From NCBI GenBank assembly GCA_947650365.1, contig OX393550.1, forward strand, positions 52,650,879-52,714,878: a stretch of 64,000 nt of DNA, in the 5' to 3' direction. Each line of letters begins with the position of its first letter. The first letter of the stretch is position 1. Positions 23,883 through 36,095 of the stretch are shown here, in pieces. This DNA is from Chamaelirium japonicum (lineage: Eukaryota; Streptophyta; Magnoliopsida; Liliales; Melanthiaceae). Position numbers and translations under genes: made by a program. The notes below the pieces were generated by a model. It saw only the letters and a program-made list of their open reading frames with translations, had not been told where the DNA came from and ran no database searches.

Positions 23883-24059
23883 GGAGACCAGTCCTCGACG
23901 GCTAAGTGCGAACTTAGCGCCATTCATTTGAAGACAACATGCCAAATCGATGGAGGAGAACCAGGTGAAGACGAAGCTGAGTCCAGTATCTTCAACATAT
24001 GGATTATGAAGCGGAGTCAAGAAGCTCCAACAATTCAACACCTTGCCGAACCAAGCATA

Positions 24060-24350
24060 GAAGCACGAGAAAGCCAATCCCTCCAGAATACAGGCCAGTT
24101 AGCTGAACGTAAAAGGCCGGTTAGCTCAACACCTTGTCGAGAAACACTAAAAAGGCCGACCAGTCAGTTGAACGCAAAGAGCTGACTGTGTCGAGGAACT
24201 TGAAGAAGGTCGGTCAGTTAGCTGAACTTAAAGAGCTAATTGATCCGAGCAACCTGATGGACTGACCGCTCAGCTGAAGGTAAAGAGCTGAACGAGTCGG
24301 CGCACTTGCAGAAGACCGACCAAACGGTTGAATCTAAAGAACCGGACGAG
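24060..24350 (+). repeat. Degenerate short repeat in Tat-A protease-RT linker
   Basis: About four to five imperfect units of roughly 60-70 bp built from gttagctgaac, aaagagctga and gaccgacc words. It occupies the linker between protease and RT and is only partly open in the pol frame. Confidence 0.6.
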
Positions 24351-24439
24351 TCAAAGAAGTTAATGGCTGACCTGAACACGGAATGGGAAGAATCACCCAT
24401 AGTTGAGCCCATTCAACCCGTGGACTTAGGAGAAGCAGG

Positions 24440-26290
24440 GAATCCGAAGATCACTTTCTTGGGTTGAAGCTGCCAAAGCCCCATGCCGAAGCAATGACGA
24501 CTTTTCTCAAGGCGAACCAGGATGTGTTTGCATGGTCAGTTGAAGGCATGCTAGGCATCGACCCTGAGATAGTTAGCCACCACCTCAACATTCGAAAAGG
24601 AGCTTCACCTATCCGCTAGAAGCCCCGGTCGCTAGCGCCAGAGAAAGCAGCTGTTGTCAACTTGGAAGTGGAAAAATTGTTACGAGCGGGCATCATCCGA
24701 GAGGCCCGGTATCCGAAGTGGATCGCTAACGTGGTCACAATCCCCAAGAAGTCCAGAGTCATACGGGTCTGTATTGATTTCACAAATCTGAACCAGGCAT
24801 GCCCGAAGGACAAATACCCGCTACCTTGGATTGATACCCTAGTAGATTCAACGGCGGGTCACGAGAGGCTCTCGTTCATGGATGGGTACTCGGACTATCA
24901 CCAAATCCCTATGAACCCGGAGGACCAGGAGCACACGACCTTCATCACAGGTCGAGGGCTCTACTGCTACAAGATGATGCCTTTCGGGTTGAAGAATGCG
25001 GGGGCGACGTACCAAAGGCTGGTGAACAAGATGTTCGTCGAACAAATCGGAAGAAACATGGAGGTCTACGTCGACGACTTACTCGTGAAGAGCCAGGCGG
25101 AGGAGACGCATATGCAAGACCTGGAGAAAACCTTCGTAACCCTGCGAAGGTATAGCATGAAGTTGAACCCGGCCAATTGCGCCTTTGGTGTGACGTCGAA
25201 AAAATTTCTGGGTTACTTGGTCACTCGACGGGGGATCGAGGCCAACCTGGAGTAGATTCGAGCTTTGGAGGAGATGCCATTGTCCAAGTCACAAACGATC
25301 GGATCAACGCCCTCAACCGCTTCATATCCAAGTCCTCAAACCGGTGTCGGCCCTTGTTCAAAAGGCTGATCAAGCTTGCACCTTTCGATTGGGACCAGCG
25401 CTACGACAAAGCTTTTCGAGAGCTGAAGACATACCTCGGCCGACCTCTAATTCTGACAGCTCCTGAGCTTGGTGCAACGCTGGGGGTGTATCTTTCGGTA
25501 TCTATGTCAGCTGCATCATGATGTCGGCTGAAACTAAATACATGCGGATCGAGCAAGTGGCACTAGCGTTGGTGTATGTATCAAGAAGGCTTCGCCCGTA
25601 CTTCGTCGCCCACCCTATCGTGGTCATCATCGAGCACCCCCTGAAGGAAGTACTGGACAAGTCTACTCAGGTAGGTCAGCTGAGTAAGTGGGCAGCTGAA
25701 CTGTAAGAATTTGGCCCTCGATATGTACCTCGAAAAGCAATTAAGGGCCAAGCACTTGCAGACTTCCTCAGTGATTTTCCGACGGAAGACACTACACCGG
25801 TGCCAGAAACGTTAGAAGACCTATCGGTAGCTACCGGTCAACCCATAGGAGTCGGCGCGATAGCAGGACAGGGGGAAGACGGAGAAGAAGGTTGGAGATT
25901 GTTCGTGGATGGCTCGTCATACGCGACCGAGAGTGGTGTGGGGGTAGTCCTGATAACCCCTGACCATACAAAGATTGAAAAGTCAGTGCGACTACTTTTC
26001 TCGGCAACAAACAACGAAGCTGAATATGAGCGATACTGGCGGGGCTGGAGATGGCAGAAGCACTGGGGGTGACCAGCTTACAAGTCTATGGCGACTCCCA
26101 ACTAGTGATCAATCAGATTACCAGCAGATACAAAGCCCGCGATGCGAGAATGCTAGCTTACTTGAAGCTAGCTCAGGAGCTGATTGTTAAGTTCGAGAAT
26201 ATCAACTTTTACCAGTTCTCCAGAGTGGAGAACAGGCAAGCGGATGCCCTTGCTAATCTAGGATCGGTGCTCGGTGGAGATGAAGAAAAA
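24440..26290 (+). pseudogene. Tat-A reverse transcriptase, RNase H and second RNase H (broken)
   Basis: RT begins near the DVFAWSVEGMLGIDP segment (about 24520). The stretch 24662-25255 is open and holds RVCIDFTNLN, LSFMDGYSDYHQI, MMPFGLKNAGATYQRL and the catalytic YVDD (25067-25078). Thumb and connection follow after a TAG at 25253 and a frame change near 25260. The first RNase H is reduced: after SVSMSAAS a TGA ends the frame, and a typical segment may be missing. A second, archaeal-type RNase H follows (FVDGSSYATESGVGVVL, NNEAEYE, VYGDSQLVINQI, ENRQADALAN; about 25900-26270), a Tat hallmark, with a frameshift near 26040. Stops at 24617, 25253 and 25704 each fit a single C-to-T change from a Gln codon. 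Confidence 0.88.
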
Positions 26291-27634
26291 AGGATAGTCA
26301 TCGAGTTGCAAGTCGACCCTCAAACAGCCGACCGCGTGGAAGATAGTCGCCTGACCGGGAGGATGCAAGCCATCGAAGCAGTTTACACTATCGCAGCTGG
26401 TGCTGATTGGGTAGTCAATATGAAGAAGTATCTACTTGATGGGATACTACCAGAAGACATCGACGATTCCAGGAGAACCAAGACACATGCACCAAGATAC
26501 ACCCTCATTGATGATGAGCTGTACAAGTGTTCGTTCGGCGGACCTTACCTCAAATGCCTCACAAAGGAGCAAATGGGAGAAATTATGATGGAGGTACATG
26601 AAGGAGGATGCGGGAATCACTCCGGAGGAAGATCCCTGGCGCGGAAGATAAAGCTGCAGGGATACTACTGGCCCACCATGGAAGCAGATGCAGAAGGGTA
26701 TATGAAGAGGTGACTGCAATGCCAAAAGCATGCTCCTTCCATACACCATCCAGCAGAAGAGCTGCACCCAATATCCAGCCCATGGCCCTTCCAGAAGTGG
26801 GGGTTGGATATTTTGGGTCCCTTCCCGACGTCGCCTAACCGAAGGAAGTTTTTCCTCGTCGCTACCGACTACTTCACCAAGTGGGTGGAGGCCATTCCTT
26901 TGTTGAAGATCAGAGAAGTACAAGTAGGAAAGTTCTTATGGAGCATCATCATTTGTCGATTCGGACTGCCGCGGGCTTTTATTGCAGACAACGGGCGACA
27001 ATTCGATGCAGAGTCAATTATGAAGTTTTGTGCCAACAACAATATCAAGTTGTTCTTCTCTACACCACAGTACCCTCAGAGCAACGGGCAAGCAGAATCA
27101 ATAAATCGTGTTATTCTGGACATATTGAAGAAGAAGCTAGAGCAGAAGAAGGGTCTGTGGGAAGAGACTTTACCCGGAGTTCTATGGGCTTATCGAACGA
27201 CATCGAAGTGACCGACGGAAGAGTCCCCATTTAACCTTACCTACGGCTCCGAAGCATTCCTGCCCACGGAAACGCTGGTGCCAACATTGCGAACAATTGT
27301 AGCTGCCGACCCGGAGGTGAATGGCGAACTCCTGCTTGATGACCTAGACCTACTGGAAGAGAAGATGGAAAGAGCGAGAGCGCGCTTGGCTAACTATCAT
27401 CAGGCCATTAAGAAGGCGTATGACCACAAAGTCAGGAGACGAATCTTCATACGGAAGGTCTTCGATAATACTAAGGAGGCAGGAAGTGGCAAACTGGGAG
27501 CTACCTGGGAAGGGCCATACATCGTTGATGGTATGAGAAAAAATGGGGCCTATCGCTTGAAGACCCAAGAAGGCGACGCGCTAGCAAGGCCATGGAATGC
27601 AACCAACTTGTGCAAGTTCTACCAGGACAGCTGA
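26291..27634 (+). pseudogene. Tat-A integrase (broken)
   Basis: The zinc-binding N-terminus reads HEGGCGNHSGGRSLARK and then CQKHA (about 26595-26735), with a stop at 26711. The catalytic core has D in GLDILGPF (about 26805), D in IADNGRQF (about 26985) and E in SNGQAESINR (about 27085), so all three acidic residues remain. A TGA at 27209 precedes the C-terminal part (open from 27278 to 27634), which ends in the GPYIVDGM and NLCKFYQDS blocks. Integrase would insert the cDNA. The sense coding region ends here. Confidence 0.88.
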
Positions 27635-27760
27635 ACAGGAGGAGCGCATGTAATCATTTTGTAGATTGAATTCTATTTAATAAAGTCAAATATGAGGTGT
27701 TAAGCTTTTTTCTCAATTTTTTTGTACATGTGTGATGGTGGTGATTAACTAACACAAACT

Positions 27761-28920
27761 AAACCAAGTGGTACATAACACTCCGAGCGAGTTCTATCAC
27801 TTGACCGATCGGTCAATAGGTCCCTGCACAGGGCATGACCGGCCGGTGAACGCCTAGGAAGATTGGTCAACGGACCCCGCTTGGGTACGACCGATCAACC
27901 AACCTAAACCAAGTGGTACATAACACTCCGAGCGAGTTCTACCACTTGGCTAACCGGTCAATAGGTCCCTGTGCAGGGTATGACCGGCCAGTAAATGCCT
28001 AGAAAGATTGGTCGACAGACCCTGCTTGGGTATGACCGATCAACCAACCTAAACCAAGTGGTACATAACACTCCAAGCGAGTTCTACCACTTGGCCGACC
28101 GATCAATAGGTCCCTGCGCAGGGCGTGACTGGCTAGTAAACGCCTTGGAAGATTGGTTGATAGACCCCGCTTGGGCACGAACGATCAACCAACCTAAACC
28201 AAGTAGTATATAACACTCCGAGCGAATTCTACCACTTGACCGATCGGTCAATAGGTCCCTGCACAGGGCGTGACCGGTCGATGAATGCTTGGAAATATTG
28301 GTTGATAGACCCCGCTTGGGTACGACTGATCAACCAACCTAAACCAAGTGGTACATAACACTCCGAGCGAGTTCTACCACTTGGCCGACCGGTCAACAGG
28401 TCCCTACGCAGGGCATGATCGGCCAGTGACCGCCTGGGAAGATTGGACGATAGACCCTGCTTGGGTACGACTGATCAACCAACCTAAACCAAGTGGTACA
28501 TAACACTCTGAGCGAGTTCTACCAGTTGCCCGACCGATCAACAGGTCCATACGTAGGGCGTGACTGGCCGGTGAATGACTTTGAAGATTGGTCGACAGAC
28601 CCTGCTTGGGCACGACCGATCAACCAACCTAAACTAAGTGGTACATAATACTCCGAGCGAGTTCTACCACTTGGTCGATCGGTCAACAGGTCCCTGCGTA
28701 GGGTGTGACCGGCCAGTGAATGCCTTGGAAAATTGGTCGACAGACCCCGCTTGGGTACAATCGATCAACCAACTTAAACCAGGTGGTACATAACACTCCT
28801 AGCGAGTTCTACCGCCTGACCGACAGGTTGATAGGTTCCTTCGTAGGGCATGACCGGTTGGGTATCACACAGGAAGATCGGTTGTTAGACCCCCGCTTGG
28901 GTATGACCGGATAGTCTATC
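27761..28920 (+). repeat. Tandem array of 8 x 145 bp in Tat-A 3' region
   Basis: The word aaaccaagtgg starts at 27761, 27906, 28051, 28196, 28341, 28486, 28631 (one variant base) and 28776: an exact 145-bp period with base substitutions only. Each unit contains gaccgatcggtcaa-type palindromes and a ccctgcgcaggg-like inverted repeat. It sits between pol and the end of the antisense gene. Tandem arrays in the 3' untranslated region are known in Ogre/Tat elements and can seed satellites. Confidence 0.95.
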
Positions 28921-29079
28921 TGAGCCAAATTTAAATGATGCGTCGTCGACGTGTAATTAAAATACGAAGTTAATGAGAGAAAGAACACAACCAAAATATG
29001 CAGACAGATAGTCACCAGACGTCCCAGTACAAACCAAAATATTGTTTCATTACATCGCAAAATAGAAAATAGGAAATGA
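28921..29079. other. Tat-A spacer between array and antisense gene end
   Basis: AT-rich DNA with no recognised feature. It is probably the 3' UTR of the antisense gene. Confidence 0.4.
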
Positions 29080-29181
29080 TCAATCATCTGAGGGGGACTT
29101 CCCTTTCTCCCTCGAGAGTCGACTGCGTAACTTGTCGACTTTCTTACGCCATCCCGCCGCTTGCTCGTCGAGAGCCGCCTG

Positions 29182-30057
29182 TGTGGGTGCAAATTTTGGT
29201 AAGAAATCTGCAAGCACCGGGACCCACCGGCCCTGCCTGGTGGGCCCCCGGAGACTACAGCGGGACCCACCGGCCCTGCCTGGTGGGCCCCCGGATACTA
29301 CAGCGGGACCCACCGGCCCTGCCCGGTGGGCCCCCAAAGACTACAGCGGGACCCACCGGCCCTGCCTGGTGGGCCCCCGAAGACTACAGCAGGACCCATC
29401 GACCCTGCCTGGTGGGCCCCCGAAGACTACAGCTGGACCCACCGGCCCTGCCTGGTGGGCCCACGAAGACTATCGCAGGACCCACCAGCCCTGCCTGGTG
29501 GGCCCAATAGCCTGTGGAAATCCCCAGAAGACGGTAGCGGGGCCTACCAGCTTTACCTGGAAGATCCCCAGATACTGCAGCAGAAATCGCCATTTACCAC
29601 CAGAGAATCCTATAAATAGCAGAGCCTTCGAATGTAAAAGGATCCGATTTCAAATCCAGAGAGAATCCAGAAAGGAAGATCAGTGCCATCATCATCTGAT
29701 ATCTGATTTCAGAAATCAGAGTTCTGGAAGTGCCAACCCTCTCAATCTTCAACTCTTTTTGATCTTCTTCTCTCCTTCGAAGAGATCAGTGTGTCTTCAG
29801 TGAGACTCGGCCTGTCGAGATCACTCCGATAAAAGTGTTAGTGAATTCGGGTTGCTCCCTATAGCACGGAGACGTAGGCTTCGGCTGAACTCCAAGATCA
29901 CATCTCTCGTGTCAACGCTCTGATTGTATCTCCCTCTCTGTTTGCATATCAAAAGCAGCTATTCAATCAACAGATCGAACAACGATCTCTTCGACTCGAA
30001 ACCTCAATTGACTGGTGAGGCGAGGTCTTTGGGTCGGCATGAAGATTTTCCCCCACA
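29182..30057 (+). repeat. Tat-B 5' LTR (876 bp), with 43-bp tandem repeats
   Basis: Seven units of 43 bp (acccaccggccctgcctggt, then gggcccccg-agactacagcggg) occupy about 29219-29505. Each has a cccacc/ggtggg inverted repeat. TATA box tataaata at 29611-29618. The frames through the units open in several registers are repeat translations. Confidence 0.93.
29611..29618 (+). promoter_or_regulatory. TATA box of Tat-B 5' LTR
   Basis: tataaata, conserved in the 3' LTR at 39564-39571. Probable promoter of the sense transcript. Confidence 0.65.
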
Positions 30058-30221
30058 GTTTGGCGCCGTCTGTGGGATCCGAGCGAAAAGTCAAGCTCTC
30101 TCCACTACTACTAGATCGGTTGAGCCTACAACCGATCTTGATAGCCAAACTTCCTCGCCCCCTCAGTTGATCAGACAACTGATCGGACGTTGGCACTCTT
30201 GTTGCACCCTTCGCTCTCTGA

Positions 30222-31880
30222 ATGGCGAAAACTAAGCACCAGGGTCAACCAGAAGGAAGTAACACTCAACAACAAGCTCGTCCTGAGACTCGATCAATGA
30301 GTCAAAGGCTCAACTTCGGACAGCCCCTTGTTGTTCCTGAGATGGAGGTTCGCTCAGGGAGTGGGAGATCTGTCGATCGACCTATCGCCCATCCCGCACG
30401 ACAGTCGATTGGGCAAACTGCCCCCGCTCCTGCTGAAGACCCTCTATCGACCTACCAAATCTTTGCGGTCGACTTCCAACTGCTCCAATTGGCGAAGCAA
30501 AACGCCACCCTCACTGCTGAGAGGGATGCTCTTAAGAAAGCAGCTTCCGAGGCTGGGATCGCTCTTCCAATCCCCTCTACAAGTGAGAGGGTCAATCTTC
30601 CTCGACATTCAATACACTCCGAGCAACGGAGATCAATGGGCACTGTCGCCCTCGAGAGGATTCAACGCGACCCAACTCCCTCTGCTGTCCCCTGGAAGCA
30701 GAGTGTTTGGGACCGCCTCGACGACGAGTCCTCCCAATCATCCTCTGGTCGCAACTGCAATAGGAAGGCTCCTTCAAAGCTCGACAAGCCGAGGAAGCAC
30801 CAAATGAAAGGCGCTCCTTCAAAGAGTAGAATCTCCCCTTCCATTCCACTTCAACATGGACTTGGATCAGACCTTCGACACCGACTTCGACCGGCAAATA
30901 CTTCAATGCCTGAGCAAGACCTTGCGATCTTGCCTCTTGACCCACATCTAGGTCGAGGACATGGTCGCAGGGATGGGTATTCCTCCGCCGGACCTCTCCA
31001 TCGAAGCCTCTTCGAGTCAACTTTTCCGAGGGGATGGAGAACTCCTATCCTTCCCAAATTCAATTGCATCAAAGGAGATCTGACTCTCCATATACTTGCC
31101 TTCAAGCAAGCCTTGACACCGCACGAAGAAGAGAACAACGTGCTTTGTCGCACTTTTGCTGGAAGTCTCGATGAGCCATCACTCGACAGGTATCACAATC
31201 TCCGAGCTAGGTCCATCACCCAGTTCGGTGTTTTGGCTAACCTCTTTGTGCAGCACTATCAACTCAATCTGAAGCCAGAGAAGAAGCTCGACTCCCTCTA
31301 TCGGCTAAGGATGGGTGCTGACGAGACTCTCCGTAATTTCACAAGGAGATTTTGCAACGAGCATGCTGCTCTCTCTGGAAGACATCTGGATGATGAAGCC
31401 ATCATGTTGGCTTTCCAGAATGCCCTCCGCTTCGATCTACACATCTACAACGACTTCATCCGCAATCCCCCTCCTTCTCTGGGTGCTATGTTCGATCGAA
31501 TCCAGAAAGAGATTGAGGTTGAAGATGATCAAGTCGCTCGCAAAGGGCGAGAAACGAAGCAAAGACCGGCGGAAAGAGAAGCTCCCAAGTACGCTGCCAA
31601 AGCCCACAATGCTGAAGCAGTAGCTCCTCCAACCAACAAGCGATCAAAGAATGACGGACGCCGATCTCCAACGAAGACCACTTTCACCGAGTGGAATTTA
31701 CCAACTGAGCAGATACTCGACCGCATTCAACACGAGGAATTCCTTCGAAGACCCAATCCTCTTCAGCCAAACTCCAAATTCACAGCGGACAAAACGGTCT
31801 ACTGCGAATTCCATCGAAGTCACGGCCACTCCACCGACCGGTGCTATCGGCTGAAATTCCATCTTGAAGACTTATTGTGA
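30222..31880 (+). CDS. Tat-B Gag protein (552 residues, open)
   Basis: Capsid-type structural protein of the element. The N-terminal third is Gln/Ser/Arg-rich, with a short helical Leu/Ala/Glu segment near residues 85-110. The Retrotrans_gag domain starts around residue 268 (RGWRTPILPKF) and runs to about residue 440. A basic linker follows, then a zinc-knuckle-like CEFHRSHGHSTDRC near residues 528-541, close to the C-terminus. The ATG lies 145 bp after the primer site. The TGA that ends it is followed in the same frame by coding sequence (EGHLQEF), so Gag probably once continued into Pol. CGA to TGA would explain the stop. Open but probably not functional on its own. Confidence 0.88.
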   Translation: MAKTKHQGQPEGSNTQQQARPETRSMSQRLNFGQPLVVPEMEVRSGSGRSVDRPIAHPARQSIGQTAPAPAEDPLSTYQIFAVDFQLLQLAKQNATLTAERDALKKAASEAGIALPIPSTSERVNLPRHSIHSEQRRSMGTVALERIQRDPTPSAVPWKQSVWDRLDDESSQSSSGRNCNRKAPSKLDKPRKHQMKGAPSKSRISPSIPLQHGLGSDLRHRLRPANTSMPEQDLAILPLDPHLGRGHGRRDGYSSAGPLHRSLFESTFPRGWRTPILPKFNCIKGDLTLHILAFKQALTPHEEENNVLCRTFAGSLDEPSLDRYHNLRARSITQFGVLANLFVQHYQLNLKPEKKLDSLYRLRMGADETLRNFTRRFCNEHAALSGRHLDDEAIMLAFQNALRFDLHIYNDFIRNPPPSLGAMFDRIQKEIEVEDDQVARKGRETKQRPAEREAPKYAAKAHNAEAVAPPTNKRSKNDGRRSPTKTTFTEWNLPTEQILDRIQHEEFLRRPNPLQPNSKFTADKTVYCEFHRSHGHSTDRCYRLKFHLEDLL

Positions 31881-32690
31881 GAAGGCCATCTTCAAGAGTT
31901 CGTCGAAGGCGGACATGATCAACGTCGAGCCTCGGCAAAGGGGAAAGAGGTGTGTTGGGTCCATCAAGTCTCCTCCAACCGGCAACCTATCTCTGTGAAT
32001 GCCAATACCTTTGGTATTCATGGAACATTGCACAATCAAACTTTGACCGGGAAGGAAGTGGATCGGCAAGTTTGACGCATCTTCCACGTTCGTTCTGCTG
32101 CGAACAAGGAGGATACCTGGATCGAGAAGCCTATCGAAGGTTTGGCTTGGCCATCCATTGTTTTCAACGACTCCGACCTTCAAGGAGTTCATACTCCCCA
32201 CCGAGACCCTCTGGTCTCGAAACTCCTCATCGACGGAAGCACCGTCAACCGGATCCTCATCGACACCGGGAGCTCCATCGATATTATGTTCTCGGATTGC
32301 TTCAAGCGTCTGGGACATAGATACTCAAGCCTCGACGTCGTCCCGACCGTGATCACTGGCTTCAACAGCGAACAAAGCATCACGGTGGGAGAATCGAGAT
32401 TCACACTCGTTCTTAGCCGAGAGACTCGAGTATTGGTAAGATTCGCAATAGTCTAAGGAGTGTCTAGCTACAACGCCATTCTCGGGCGACCATTCCTCCA
32501 CCAGATCAATGCCATCTCCTCTTCTTATCACCAACTTCTCAAGTTTGCAACGGGAGAAGGCATCGTCTGCATTCGAGGCGATCAACAAGCGGGGAGGTCT
32601 TGTGAGGCTGCTGCGGCTAAAACAGATCGAAAGATCAATATTGCTCCTCTAAAGCGACCACGAGATGAAGCTGGTCCCTCTTCCAAATAG
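31881..32690 (+). pseudogene. Tat-B protease region (broken)
   Basis: It continues in the Gag frame. The aspartic protease motif LIDTGSSIDIMF is intact, with Asp at 32262-32264. The domain ends near YNAILGRPFLHQ (about 32475). Stops near 32072, 32454 and 32688 interrupt it. The last two fit single changes from Gln codons. It would process the polyprotein. Confidence 0.85.
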
Positions 32691-34864
32691 CAATCAAAGG
32701 AGATTCCGCTGACCGAACCCCCACCAATCGAATGGGAAGCCTCACCTTCAATTGAAGAGATCATCCCAATCAACATCGGCGGCGGAGATCTCCCTCGACA
32801 AACATTTATTGGTACCGGTCTTAGCGACGCAGAAGCCCGAGACATGGTATCCTTCCTCCAGTCCAATATCGACGTCTTCGCTTGGGGTTTCGAAGACATG
32901 CCTGGAATCAATCCAGATGACGCTTGTCACCGACTTGCAATCAAAGAAGAAGTGAAGCCTATCCACGCACCATCCGACCAGAGCTACAAGTTGCTGTTCA
33001 AGAGGAGATCAGTAAGTTACTCGCAGCAAGCTTCATTCGTGAAGTAGAGTATCCTACTTGGATCTCCAATATAGTTGCTTTTCCAAAAAAGAATGGAAAG
33101 GTCAGAGTCTACATCGACTTTACCAATCTCAATAAGGCTTGCCCCAAAGACCCATTCCCCATGCCAAGGATTGATAGACTCGTCGATGCCACTGCTGGCC
33201 ACGAGCTATTGTCTTTCATGGATGGGTACTCTGGATACAATCAAATTCCGCTTCATCCGGATGATCAAGAGAAGACATGTTTTGTGACTAGCCGAGGTCT
33301 CTACTGCTACAATGTAATGCCATTCGGCCTCAAATATGCTGGATCCACCTATCAAAGGTTAGTCACAAAGATGTTCGAAGGTCAGATCGGTCGTAACGTC
33401 GAAGTCTACGTCGATGATCTCCTCACCAAGAGTTCCACTCGAGGAAAACATCTATCCGATCTGGCAGAAACCTTTCAAGTCCTCCGAAAGTATCGCATGA
33501 AACTCAATCCTGCCAAGTGCGCTTTTGGAGTTCAATCGGGCAAATTTCTGGGTCACCTTGTGACCAGAAGAGGTATTGAGGCTAACCCCGACCAAATTCG
33601 AGCTATCCTCGACATGCCATCGCCTACCAATCGGAAGGAAGTGCAACGCCTCACTGGAAGACTTGCTGCCCTCAATCGGTTCATCTCAAAGTCCTCCAAT
33701 AAGTGTAAGCCTCTTTTCGACAAGCTGCGAAAGGCAGACATATCTGGATGGAGTCCTGTTTGTGAAGAAGCTTTTCAAGGCATCAAGAAATATCTGGTGC
33801 AAGCTCCTATCCTGACTGCTCCACTTCCAAAAGAAGACTTGTGGCTCTATCTCGCCGTGACCGATCAAGCAATCAGTGCGGTCCTAGTCAGTAGAAGAGA
33901 AGGCATCGAGCATCCAGTCTATTATATCAGCCACACTCTTCTTCCGGCTGAAACTCGCTACTCAAAAACTGAAAAGGTCATCCTGGCCTTGCTCACTGCA
34001 TCGCGTCGTCTCCAACCTTACTTCGTCTCCCACCAGATCACTATCATTTCAGAACACCCGTTTAAAGATATCGTTGACAAAGCTGGTCAAGCTGGTCGAA
34101 TGACCAAATGGGTGATCGAAATGAGTGCTCTGGGGATTCAGTTCGAATCTCGCACTTCTATCAAAGGTCAAGCTGTTGCTGATTTTCTAGCTGACTTTCT
34201 AGTTGAAGACCCCATCACTTTGGAAGAAGATGTCGACATGCGCTTAGAAGATGAGGATAATCCTCCAATCAATCTTGCAACAAAAATTGATCCAAGTCTC
34301 GAGGCTATTGCTGCAACTCCTCCATGGAAGCTTTACACTGATGGAGCTTCAAGTGCAATCGGTTCGGGAACTGGGATAGTCTTGGTATCCCCTGAACTTG
34401 ATCATCTCCAGAAGGCCACTCTCCTCGGATTCAATGCCACCAACAACGAAGCCGAATACGAAGCACTCATTTCCGGACTCGAAATGGCTGAATCCCTGGG
34501 GGTAGATCGAATCATCGTCTACAGCGATTCCCAACTGATCATAAGGCAAATCAATGGAGAATATACAGCTCAAGAAGAAAGAATGCAACTCTATTTGGCC
34601 TTAGTACGACATCTTCAACAACGTTTTACTAATGCTGAATTCATTCAAATTCCAAGAGCAGAGAACCGAGAAGCAGATGCCCTAGCCAATGCTGCCTCAG
34701 TTCTTGGAGACTCACTCGGAGGAAGGCAAATACAGATCGATTATCAAGAAGTGCCCAAGACCATCCCCGATCAACAGATCCTTGCTACTACAAAGAGATC
34801 TGGGGGTGGAGATCAATTGATGTTGAACCTTACTACTGCAAATGAACTTGAAGACTGGAGATAG
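32691..34864 (+). pseudogene. Tat-B reverse transcriptase, RNase H and second RNase H
   Basis: The RT begins with the DVFAWGFEDMPGINPDD segment (about 32870) in the Gag frame. A frameshift near 32990 moves the rest to the frame open until 34861. Visible motifs: RVYIDFTNLN, LSFMDGYSGYNQI, VMPFGLKYAGSTYQRL, YVDD (33408-33419), and the Gypsy RNase H (LYLAVTDQAISAVLV, ETRYSKTEK). The archaeal-type second RNase H has KLYTDGASSAIGSGTGIVL, NNEAEYEALISGLEMA, VYSDSQLIIRQINGEY and ENREADALANAAS (about 34325-34700). Double RNase H places it in Tat. The TAG at 34862 is one step from CAG. The first in-frame ATG at 32924 lies in the shifted frame and is not a real start. Confidence 0.92.
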
Positions 34865-36095
34865 TCGATTTTTGACTTCTTCAAATATGGCAAAGTACCA
34901 GAAGATCCCAATCAAGCCCGAAGACTTCAAAGGAAACTTCCTTGCTATACTATTCAAGGAGAAGATCTATATTTCAAATCTCACAACAGGATGTTGCTCA
35001 AGTGCCTTGGTCCCGAGCAAGCACAGGCAATCCTGATTGATATCCACTCTGGAGCTTGTGAGAATCATTCGGGAGGAAGATCTCTTGAAGCCAAGACGAA
35101 GCTACAAGGTTACTACTGGCCTACAATGGCAAAAGATGCTCGCCAAGTTGTTCAAAGATACGAGCCATGCCAACGACACGCTCGAGCTATCCATCTCCCT
35201 GCAGATGAGCTTCACCAATTGTCGAGTCCATGGCCCTTCCATCAATGGGGGTTGGACTTCTTGGGGCCTTTTCCACCAACTCCTAGCAAAAAGAAATATC
35301 TGTTGCTAGCCACCGATTACTTCACCAAATGGGTCGAAGCTGTGCCCCTCTTCCGAGAGACCGATGATGAAGTGATCAAGTTCATTCGACATAACATCTT
35401 CTCAAGGTTTGGCACACCTCAAGTTCTTGTCGCTGACAATGGAGCTCAATTCGACTCTGACAAGTTCCGTAATTTCTGTCTGAACAACGGAATCAAGCTT
35501 TTCTATTCAACTCCAAGATATCCTCAATGCAATGGTCAAGCCGAAGCCTCAAATAGAGCTATTCTTAGTATACTCAAGAAGAAACTCAACGACAAGAAAG
35601 GATTGTGGGAACAGGTATTACCTGAAGTCCTTTGGGGGTATCGCACAACTCCGAGAAGATCAACAGGCCAGGTTCTCACCCTTTCGCCTAACATATGGAT
35701 CGGAAGCAGTACTCCCAACAGAAAACATATCAAGTACTCTGAAGACCAGGGCAGTTGAAGAAGGAATCAACGAAGAGCTTCGGATCAATGATCTAGACTT
35801 CTCTGAAGAACTACGAGACCAACCTTCCCTTCGTGTGGCCAAGTACCAGCAGAAGATCAAACGAGCCTACGATGAGAAAGTCTACAAGAGACAATTCCAA
35901 ATCGGCAGTCTGGTCCTTAGAGCAGTTTTCTACAACACGAAGGAACACAGCAGTGGGAAGCTTGCTCCCAACTGGGAAGGTCCATATATTGTCGAATCAG
36001 TGGGAGGCAAAGGCTCTTATCGACTGATCTCACCAGAAGGAGATAGATTGCCACGAGCTTGGAATTCTAAACACCTTAAATTGTTCTATCCATGA
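34865..36095 (+). pseudogene. Tat-B integrase (frameshifted)
   Basis: The zinc-binding N-terminus has HSGACENHSGGRSLEAK and then YEPCQRHA: the expected first Cys of the second pair is Tyr. The catalytic core keeps Asp in LDFLGPF (about 35250), Asp in VADNGAQF (about 35440) and Glu in CNGQAEASNR (about 35545). A frameshift at about 35670 moves the C-terminus into another frame, which runs to 36095 and ends with the GPYIVESVGGKGSYRL and HLKLFYP blocks. Confidence 0.9.

Noticed and set aside
29132..29803. 223-codon frame with a repeated motif in the Tat-B LTR (also 39164-39657)
   Set aside because: Translation of the 43-bp tandem repeat in an LTR. The frame is open in several registers because 43 is not a multiple of three and the unit lacks stops.
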